Source of the DNA: Manis javanica
Lineage: Eukaryota; Chordata; Mammalia; Pholidota; Manidae
DNA: 64,000 nt
Direction: 5' to 3'
Assembly (NCBI RefSeq): GCF_040802235.1
Contig: NC_133170.1
Location: 43,781,501 to 43,845,500, forward strand
A program made the position numbers and the translations under genes. Under the pieces are notes generated by a model, which saw only the letters and a list, made by a program, of their open reading frames with translations, was not told the origin of the DNA and searched no databases. Of the stretch, positions 54,816-64,000 are shown piece after piece (the first letter of the stretch is position 1; each line of letters starts with the position of its first letter).

Positions 54816-57800
54816 ATGCGGTCTTGTTGTGCAGAGCCTTCTGAAGGTGTGGGAGTCAGGGAAGCCAAGAGGAGCAGTCTTTCTGCTCGCTGCGGGCGCT
54901 GGCTCAGCACCCACCTCCAACGCTTCTGTCCGTGTTTCCCGAGGAGCCCCGAGGTAACACAGGGCAGCCCAGAGCAGGCCACTCCAGGGCCAGGCCCCAA
55001 GTGTGACCCATCCCGGGCTGACCTTCCCACCGGCCCCTTCCGTGTGTGTGTGGTGGGTGTGGGGCATGGGTGGGATGGAAGTCTGGGGAGGAGGGTGGCC
55101 ATTCCTGGGTGGCAGCATGTTGTGAGGTGGTGGCCCCCCGGCGGGGTAGTCAGTGTCACAGCTCTGGTCTCATCATTCAGGATGTGGAGGTGAGTGTAGG
55201 GACCAGGCACTTCCACCCACATTGTTAATCCTGAGCCTGGGGGGTGTCCTCTCCTTCCCTCACGGAGTGGATTTCTATTGCAGATGGCCCTGTGTGCCTG
55301 ATGTCGGGGGCAGGATTTGAGGCCCACATCTCCCCCTGAGGGGAGGTCCAGGCAGCCCCGGGTGGCCCCTCCCAAGCTACTGGGCGCTGGCTTTTCAGAG
55401 CTCCACCCTGGGGAGCGTGTTGGAGCTGGTGGATGGATTCCCCTACTCCATCTCCCAGGACCTTGTTCAAAACCTGGCAACCTGCCAGGGCCCTCCCAGG
55501 GCTTCCCCATGAGAGTGTCCCAGGACAGTCCCATTCCAGAAGGCCTAGAATCTCATTCCCTGGGGCACCCCTTCCCTCTTCTTGATCGCACCCCAGGGGT
55601 CTGGGGACTCTCAGGTGAGTTGCAAACCTCCCTCGTCTTGGAGGTTCCTGGGTTCCCCACTGACTATATCCCTGCTGACCCCCTCAGCGTGAACATGAGT
55701 CAACTGTCAATGGGAGTGAGGTTCCCAAGCGCACGGCTCCCCGGACGGGTGAGAGGAGGAAGTGGAGGAGGTGCACCTCCCGAGTGGATCCAGCTATAAA
55801 CATCAGCCGGAGCACTCCTGAGTTCACACTCCCTCCCGAGGACGCTGACCAGCCGACCACGGGCCAGCGGCCCCCCCGGTGAGCCTCCACCCCACCTCCT
55901 CGGCACAGTCAGGCCTCTGCCCACAGCCCGCTGTGTGTCTTGAGTGTCTCCACACGTGTCTGAGCTGCCACATGCTCCTCTGACAGGCAGGGTGGCTGGT
56001 GATCAGCCTGTTAGGTTGCCCATGGGGATTACGAGAGGAGTCTTAGATGGGCTCCCCTGGTCCTGGGCAGTGCAGAAAGGACTCCTGGCCAAGCTGGGCC
56101 ACTTTGGTGCTATTACTCTTTTGTACTCGATGAAAAGCCTTTGGCCTTACCTATCAGGCACTTCAATTTGGAAAAGCACATGGAAAGAAGCCTTGGGAAC
56201 GGGGAGGTGGGGGCTCGCAATTCCCTGTGGCTGGTCCTGGTCCTTGTCCTCACCGTGGCCAGATGAAGGACCCCTGGGGGCAGCAGAGGGGTACCTGGCA
56301 AGGTTCTGTTAGGACTTCCTTCAGCAACAATAGGTATGAAGCACTCACTTTGTGCAGGCCCTTTGGGGACACTTAGCATAACTGAGTGAAGGAAGCAGAC
56401 AGAATACTGGGACCCTGTCCCATGTGGAGTCGGGCAGTCACTTCAGGCATCATCCGCAGGTCACGGCCGGAGAGCGTCACGGGCGATGCCCTCATGGCCT
56501 CCTCATGTAACAGGGGGCATGACAAGAGGCCTGAGGAGGATCTGAAAATGTGAGCATTCACTGGGTCCAGAGGGGGCACGGTCCATCTGCTCAGAAACGG
56601 CGGAGGAGGAGTTTGGGGCTTGGGGCAGGGGAGCTCAGCAGAACCCAGCAGGTCACCGATCTTTGGATTGCCACAGGAGAGCTGATGACAGGGGATGTCC
56701 TATTTGGGAGGATGGGAAAGGATGGGATCCCAGGACAGACACACAGGGTCTGTAAGGTGAAGGGCAGGTGCCTGGACAGGCAGGGGAACGCACAGTGGCC
56801 ACGCCCGCAAAACGGTGGGCTGGGAGGGCAGTGTGGCTGGAAAGACCAGGCTTCTCACTCTTCTACCCCCAGGCCCAAGCCCCACCCCGGTATCCGACGG
56901 GCTAGGCGCCATGCCTGGGAGCCAGCTCATGTGCCCAGCGTCCTCCATGGCATCCAGCCTTCATCCATCCCAGAGGGCCGAGTCCTCCACCACTTGGTCC
57001 AGGAGGAGCACCTGGGGCCCACGGTGGCTGAGCTGGAAGGTGAGGGGCTGCAGCCAGGGGACCGTCTAGGGTGGGCTTTCCAGACTGGGGTTCCCTTCAA
57101 GGCAGTGAGGGCTTTTCTGTCATCGTAAGGTGTGGGGAATCAGCCCCGGGGTGACCGTGTCCCTGTGTCCTGCTCCAGAACCACGGCAGATGCAGCTGGC
57201 TCCAGAGGCACAGGGAGGGCCGGATTCATCACTAGAGCCTGTTGAGGATCCCTGTGAGACCCCTGTGCTGGAGCTACGGCCGGTGTCACCTGCTTCAGGC
57301 CCTGCAGAGCCGCAGAATATCCCAGCAGTGGCCTCAGCCCTGGTGCCAGGCCCTGAGCTCGAGCCCCATGAGCCGTCAGGCACGGTACCTGGAGTACTTC
57401 CCAGAATGGCACTGATCCTGGCCGAGCCAGAGCCATGTCCAGAGTCCATCAGCCCCTGTGGTGTGAACACCTGGGATATCCCAGGAGTGGTCTCATGCCC
57501 CGAGCTGGAGTCCGATGTGCCATCAGAATGCAGCAGGTCAGCGATCTTTGGATTCCCATGGGCAGGCTGATGACTGGGGACATCCTATTTGGGAGATTGG
57601 GAAAGGATGGGGTCCCAGGAGAGACACACAGTGTCTGAAGGGGAAGGAGCAGTTGCTTCGACAGGCAGGGGAATGCCCAGTGGCCAGTCCTACAGAAGGT
57701 TGGGCTGGGAAGGCAGTGGAGCTGGAAAGACCAGGCTTCTAACACTTCCACACACAGGCCTACCCCCAGTCCCGGGATGCGACTGGCTGGGTGCCATACC

Positions 57801-60800
57801 TGGGAGCCCAAGCATGTGCCCAGCGTCCTCCATGGCAGCCAGCTTTCATCCATCCCAGAGGGCCGAGTCCTTCACCACTTGGTCCAGGAGGAGCACGTGG
57901 GGCCCACGGTGGCAGAGATGGAAGGTGAGGGCCTGCAGCCAGGGAACCATCTAGGGTGGGCTTTCCAGACTGGGGTTCCCTTCAAGGCAGTGAGGGATTT
58001 CTGTCATTGTAAGGCATGGTGAATCAGCCCCGGGGTGACCATGTCCCTGTGTCCTGCTCCAGAACCACGGCAGATGCAGATGGCTCCAGAGGCACAGGGA
58101 GGGCCGGATTCATCGCTAGAGCCTGTTGAGGATCCCCGTGAGACCCCTGTGCTGGAGCTACGGCCGGTGTCACCTGCTTCAGGCCCTGCAGAGCCGGAGG
58201 ATGTCCCAGCTGTGGCCGCAACCCCGGTGCCAGGCCCTGAGCTGCAGCCCCATGAGCCCTCAGGCATGGTGCCCGGACCACTTGATGGAATGGCACCAGG
58301 CCTGGCAGAGCCCGAGGCAGTACTGGAGCCCACCAGCCCCTGTGCCGTGAACACCTGGGATGTGCCGAGGGAGGAGGAGCCGACCATCCTGGCGTTTCCC
58401 CCCCTCGCCTGGTGGCCGAGCAGCTGACCCTGATGTGTGCGGTGAGCAGAGCGGGCTCTCTGGGTCAGGCGTGGGCCTTCCCTGTGTCACGGGCTGCCTC
58501 AGACCTGCTATGGACTCATGTGATCTGGGCCCAAGTCCCCACAGCTTCCCCACGGACTCACCCCGTGTCATGAGAGACTCTCCTCACCCACAAGCCTTCA
58601 GTGACCATACAGGGACAGTATGGCTAGCACTTAGGGATACTTGCAGACCAATGAGGAGGAATGGAGGGAAGGTGGGCAGGGCCTGGCTGGGATGGGAGGG
58701 GCAGGAAATGGGAGGCATGCTCTGGGAGGTGCCGCCAGGGCCTTAGGTCCTTAGGCCATTGGCCTGGCAGGCCTCCACAGACTCTCCACTTCAGAGGCCC
58801 CTGCCATGGACCTGACTGCATGGGAGACACAGACACCAAGAAAGGCCCTGGGTGGAATTGTTTTGGGGAAAACTGCACCTGAGTGGGCAGCTGGATCTAC
58901 GGGGTTGCAGAATGGAAGGCAGATGCCCCAGGATGGGCAGGGTGAGCTGCCTTGTGTGGCAGGGAGGAGGTGTGTGAGGGTGTCTGCGAGCAAAGCCCCT
59001 CTGTTCCTCGCCACTGTGGCGTCCTGTGTATCTGGTCCTGGGAGCCTCAGTGGATGGGGTCCGAAGGCCAGTTGGCCACAAGGCCTACAGCACATCCTCA
59101 GCTGCGTGGGCTCCAGCTCTGACCAGAAACTCTGCCTGGGCATATGGGCACCAGGGGCACAGCAGGATGACACCCCTTGTCATCCCCAGGTGCTGTTCAC
59201 CGAGGTGGCATATGCTGAATGCCAGGCCTACTTTTGGCACCAGTCACAGATGGGAGGCCTTGAGCTCCTGGCCCCCACCATCCATCGCATCATCAGGCAA
59301 TGCGGTGACACGGCTAATTTGGTCACCTCTTCCTGCCTCGGTGCCCCGAGCATGACATCCCGGGACAGGGCCCGAGTGGTGAAGTTCTGGATCCAGGTGG
59401 CCAAGGTATGTCATTGGACAGCCAATGGGGTCCATCCTGGCATCTTGGGAACTGCTCCCCTCCTTTGCCAGCCATCATGATGGATGGCTGCCATCTGACC
59501 CAGCACAGTCCCTGGGTCCCTCGAGCCAGGGGTGTGCAGACCTGCACTTGTAGGCCTCAGCGGTGGGACAACCGTACCTGGCCCCTTTCTTGAGTTGAGC
59601 TACAGTCTTCCACCCAGGATGGCTGCTCTCCTGGTACCAGGTGTGCTGGACTCCCTGGGTGTCTGTCTCCTTAAGGAAAGGAGTACATGGGGTGACAGAG
59701 CAGAGAGGCAGGCCCCTCTCTCAGCTCTGTCTTCCCTCCCAGGAGTGTCTGGCCCTCAAAAATTTCGCGTCCCTTCGTGCCATTCTCTTGGCCCTGCAGA
59801 GCCCAGCTGTACGTCGTCTGGAGAGCACCTGGCGACATGTTCCCTGGTGGGTTGTCCTGTCCCCAGGACTAGGGCACCTAAGAGGATAAGGTCACCCCTA
59901 GGTTTGGTAGTTTCCGTCAGTCGGCTGGGACTTCCCGGGAGGCAGCAGAGCCTAGGGACAGGGATCGTGGGCTCTCGGATTCCCCTGTGGGGTTAGGCCA
60001 GGGGTTCTCCTGGAAGAATCGGTTTCCTGCAATGTCAGGTGTGGGTTGAAACCAATTGGAGATTTTGAGCATGTGCTCTTCAGCAGGAGGTCTCTGCCCC
60101 AAGGACAGTGACCTGGCCCAAAGCAGATTTGCCCCCATGAGGACTGGGAATGGAGGCCCAGGGTGGAAACATGCAGCCCCCTCCGCAGGCCACGGATTCC
60201 CCAGGGCTCAGGGCTGTGGTGGAAAGCCTCATGCAGGCTTGTGGATCTCCTGGGTGCCCCAGGAAAAGGGTCTGCCCCCAACTCTCCACCTACTGGCCAT
60301 GTGTCTCCCTCTTCCTCTCCCCTCCCCTTAGGAAGAGCTCCAGGATATATAAAAACCTTAAAAAGAGGGACAAGGGCATTAACAGGAAGTGGCTCCTCGA
60401 GGTAAATGGAGGCTAGAGGTCTGGAAGGGAGGGGGTCCTTGGGGCAAGTCCTCTGTTGTGCTGTGGCCCATACTTGGGGCAGACTCGAGGTGTGTGTGGG
60501 GTGAGAGGGGGTAGCTGATGGGGAAAGTAGGGTCCAGCAGGACCCCGAGGGTCCTGCTTGTCTCCCTCCCTTGCTCCACTTGACTGGGGACCTGACAACC
60601 AGTGAGGACCAGAGGATGGTACCCCAGTCAGGGCTGGGGCTGGCATGTGGTCAGCAGCACGGGTAGGGCCTATGGCTGAGCAATGTCGGCCTCTCCCCTG
60701 GGTCCCCTGAGCTGGTCACTGCCCCACTGAAGCCTTGGGCATCTCATCTGGTCATCAAGGATTGTCACCTTGGGGTGTGGGCCTCCCAGGTGAGCAGGGT

Positions 60801-62839
60801 CCAGGGAGCACAAAATGGGCTTCAGCTTTGTGCCCATCCCACCTGTTCGTGTGAGGGGAGCTCTGGTGAGAGCCAGGTGACAGACAGTAAGTCCTCAGGG
60901 CACCCTGGGAGGCAGAGGGATCTCCCCTGGCACTCTGTAGGTGACGAAACCCCTTAGGGCGTCCAGCCATGGCCCACAGACACCTGTGAGTATTAGTGAG
61001 TGCTTGAGCTGGGATCGCCCTAGGCTGAGAGCCTGTTGGAGGTGGGGACAGCATAGGTACTAGGAGACTCAGAGGGCAATGCATCCATCAAGCAAGGTCT
61101 GGTGGTGGGAGGCCATGTGGGAGGGAAGCATGAGCACTTGAGTGTCCTGGACCTTGCAGGAGGCGAAGTCCATCGCGACGAAACTGCTGTGGGCCACCAG
61201 GGGATCCCAGGGTAGGAAGCAGCAGGTGAGAGTGGCGTGGCGCGGGTCCTGGGTGGTGGGGGCGACCTTGTACCTGCTCCTGGTGCCAGCAGCCCTGAGC
61301 TGCCAGCACTGGGGTGACCAGGAGGAGGGCGAGAGCAGCTGGGTACAGGGGGAAGTTGGAGGACAGGTGCAGGGACCACAGGTCCTGGGATTGGCCACAA
61401 GCCAGCCCTGGGAGGGACCAGGAGAGCAGCGCAGGGCGAAGGGAGGGGAGGGAGGCAGCACAAGGGTGGTCCAAGGGAGCTGGGGGCTGCAGGTGTGGGG
61501 TTCAGGGGAGGCTCTGTGGGTGCCCGTGAGGCAGGTGGGTACTCATCACCTCCACACCCAGGTGGCACAGGGCATGGTCCCCTTCCTCGGACTGTTCTTG
61601 GATGACCTGCTCGTAGACAAACTCCCGGAACATAATGAGGATGTGAGTGAGCCCAGAGGGGCATGGGTGGTGGGGGGGTGGGGCAGGATGGTGAGCTTTA
61701 GAGAGGAGAGAGGCCCCAGTGAGCCCGGAGCTCGCAGCACCCGGCCAGCCCTCTCCTGAGAGTCTCCCATCCATCTCACGAGCTGGGCTGCTTGGAGAGG
61801 ACTGCCAGAAGGATCCCCCTAAGCCCTGGTCCTGTCCCTGGGCAGGTGGGGCTGAGGGCTACAGGGGGCAGCATCTGAGCAGGACTGGCCTCCTGCTCAG
61901 GCGCTGCCCTAGCGAGGGGATGTTGCTCCTTCAGGGCAGGAAGCACATCATGGGGCTGGCAGTGCCTTCCCGCCTGAGGCCTCAGCTCCCTAGTCCAGTC
62001 CCCGTTCTTGGTAACCCCGATGCTGGGGTAGGTCTGGGTGCTATTTCTGGGCAGGCCTGCCCCTTGGAGGGCCCTGGCAGTCCTCCAACTTGAGAAAGAG
62101 TGGGGACATTCTGGCCCTGTTCTGGGCCCAGGGGACTGCTACTGATGCACTTTGTTTGCCTTCCTGCCTTCCAGGGTGACAAGACGAGCAAGAGAGTGTT
62201 GAGTGTAGTACCACATAAGGTGAGAAATGGAGTCAAGATCCCTGGGCAGGACCCCGTCTGGCCCATTCCCTGGGTCTAACGTGTCTTGACAGAGTTAAGA
62301 TATGCAGAGCTGGGGGCACTGAAGGCTTTGTCAAGTGGGGGATGGGGTGGCATCAAGGCCGCCTTCCTGGAGGAGGAGCTGGAGACCCAACAGTAGGAAC
62401 AGGCAGGGCTGGTAGGCATTGGAGGGAAGGTGGTTTCCTTTGTGAGCAAAGATCCAGGACCATCCCACTGCCCCACTCCTCACTCCCCTCCTTGTCTGCA
62501 TCCTGCCCTTCCTCTGCCCCAGGTCACTCTCGTCCTGGGTGAGATCTTGATGCACAAGCGCATGGCCGCGCTGTACTACCTGGAGCCCGATGAGCACTTT
62601 TTCAAGTCCTTTTTCCAGGCCGTGGAGCCCATGGATGAAGAGGAGAGGTGAGGCTGCCAGGAGGCGGGTGTGGGCTCCAGCTGCCAGCAGGCTCTTGGAG
62701 AAGGGCCCCAGACGTGTGGCTCCAGAGGCTCACAGGTGGCCCTCTGTCCTGCAGCTACAGCCTGTCCTGCCAGCTGGAGCCCCCACGCCAGAGGGCTGGC
62801 AGAAAGGGACTGTTTTTCTTCAGGTCCCACAAGAGTTAA
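54816..62839 (+). pseudogene. RalGDS/RGL4-like gene, copy B, frameshifted before the catalytic domain
   Basis: Exon for exon the same as copy A: first exon 54,816-54,953, linker exon 58,063-58,441, core 59,190-59,405, 59,743-59,846, 60,332-60,401, 61,160-61,225, 61,562-61,642, 62,175-62,219, 62,523-62,647, end 62,755-62,839. The first exon has His to Pro at residue 8. In the linker exon the C run in the FPPRLVAEQ codons has seven C (near 58,397-58,403) where copy A has five. The reading frame leaves FPP and ends soon after in LAWWPSS, removing the RasGEF domain from the main frame. The downstream exons are otherwise intact, so the lesion is very recent, or it is a sequencing error in a homopolymer. 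Confidence 0.65.
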
Positions 62840-63876
62840 ACTTACTGGCCAGGGCCAGGTGAGTTTCTGGCTTGGTGCCATTGGCAAGGGGTGGGCTGTT
62901 CCCCAGTCTGCGGGAAGCTTTGGGCTCTGTTGGGTGTGGGGGAGTCCTAAAGACAGGTGGGGCTGGCATCCCAGCTCCACTGCCAGTCCAGACCTCTCAG
63001 AGTGAAGGTTGATTCCCCTCCACCTCTGGGACCCAGTTTCCTTCTCTGTGAGTAGGCGATGCTCATGAGCCTTTCCGTGACAGGGAACCCATGGGTGCTG
63101 CTGATGGCCAGACCCTTCTGTACAGGGCCAGGAACACAGAGGGCAGAGGGGATGGGGTGGAAGCAGGATAATGGGGGGAACCCGGGATAACCTGCCTCTT
63201 CTGTTCACCTGTGTGGCCCTGCAGCTGCTGTCATCGGGCCCGCAACACTGCTGCTGCCCTGGCTACGTGCAGAGGAGAGCTTCTGCTTCAGGCAGGCAGC
63301 ACCTGGCACCCCAAGACCCTAGTCTGCTTCCTGCTCCTCTTGCTCTACCTGCTCATCCCAGACCCTCTGCCGGGGCAGGTGCTCTGGTACCTCCTCTGTT
63401 GACAGACTCGGGCAGCTCTCCAGCATCCCGCTGCATCCTCAAGGACCTGTACAAAGCTGCGGCCAACCTGGCTACCTTTGTGCTGTGTCGCCCCCTCTAC
63501 TCGTGTCCCGCTGCACAGAGAGGCAAGGTGCCCCACCATGCGTTGGATGTCACCATTCGTGCATGTGTCCTCCTCCGTGTTTGATGCCATGTGCTGCCTG
63601 GGTGCCATCAGCCACTGTGTTGTAGCCATAGGGTTCCAGGGAGAGGTGGGGCCGTCTTCACCAGGCCCAGCCTATCCTGGGATGGACACAGACACGGCAC
63701 AGTGCTGCCTGGAACCACTGCCTCCTGTGTGCCCAGTGGAGGCTTCTGAGGATTCGGGTGGCTGGCAGCCATAGGTTCTCATGGTATGCTTGCTCCCAAG
63801 GGAGCCCTCTGTGCAACTTCCTCCCCTCATCCCTGAGGAATAGCCTCCCAGGTATTAAAGATGGTGTGAGAGGTGA

Positions 63877-64000
63877 CATAGAGACCTCCTCCTGAAAGCA
63901 CGTATTTTATGAAAATATAAGTAAAAGAACTTATCCTGAAAGAGTACCAGGAAAGAAGACTGCCCCAGACTGCGTACACCTGGAGAAAAGGGCAGATCTC
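63877..64000 (+). mobile_element. Start of the same old L1 fragment in copy B (cut by window end)
   Basis: Partner of 23,540-23,664. It shows that the duplication extends into the old L1 and beyond the window. Confidence 0.7.

Larger units (their letters stand above)
30527..64000. repeat. Tandem segmental duplication, copy B
   Basis: Direct repeat of 1-23,664. It contains the same order of CpG-rich start, minisatellite, intergenic DNA, LTR fossil, GA tract, processed-pseudogene candidate, MIRs, AGC run and RalGDS/RGL4-like gene. It is longer because of the LINE-1 (about 9.2 kb), 11 extra minisatellite units and 16 extra AGC units. Divergence elsewhere is so low that it overlaps ordinary allelic diversity, so assembly of two haplotypes in tandem remains a serious alternative. 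Confidence 0.97.

Overview
The window is genomic DNA of a placental mammal. It holds split genes with GT/AG introns, MIR, L2-like and old L1 relics, LTR fossils and one very young full-length LINE-1. I see no Alu, rodent B1/B2, carnivore SINEC, ruminant BovB or equid ERE copies in 64 kb. The host is therefore probably a SINE-poor, non-primate, non-rodent lineage. A pangolin-like genome is one guess, but the species cannot be fixed from the sequence.

The dominant structure is a direct tandem duplication. Positions 1-23,664 recur at 30,527-64,000. I saw only about a dozen substitutions in a 6 kb comparison. The copies differ mainly in length-variable parts: a 54-bp GC-rich minisatellite (13 versus 24 units), a TG run, a GA tract, an AGC run (7 versus 23 units), and a 9.2 kb LINE-1 present only in the second copy. 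The window opens inside one unit and closes inside the next, so the period is about 30.5 kb (first copy). Either this is a very recent segmental duplication, or two haplotypes of one locus were assembled end to end.

Layout of the first unit: CpG-rich DNA and minisatellite (1-950); AT-rich intergenic DNA with old DNA-transposon pieces (950-7,900); an antisense LTR fossil, a GA tract and a probable processed pseudogene (7,935-10,330); MIR and L1 scraps and an AGC run (10,380-14,100); a multi-exon RalGDS/RGL4-like guanine-nucleotide exchange factor gene on the plus strand (about 14,477-22,503); then a repeat-dense spacer of old L1 fragments, one interrupted by a solo LTR, and further LTR-like relics (23,540-30,100). 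The next CpG island and unit follow.

The only host protein gene I can defend is the RalGDS/RGL4-like gene. Its RasGEF (CDC25-homology) exons are in phase in both copies. An internal tandem duplication of about 0.9 kb doubled the two exons before the catalytic domain. The second gene copy has a two-base C insertion just before the catalytic domain, so it is probably broken if the sequence is correct.

The young LINE-1 (38,511-47,694, minus strand) has a target-site duplication, intact ORF1 and ORF2, a 5' UTR built from 210-bp monomers with a YY1-type site at its tip, and an unusually long 3' UTR (about 2.2 kb). Its monomer array carries a 565-codon antisense open frame that runs out into flanking DNA, reminiscent of primate L1 ORF0.
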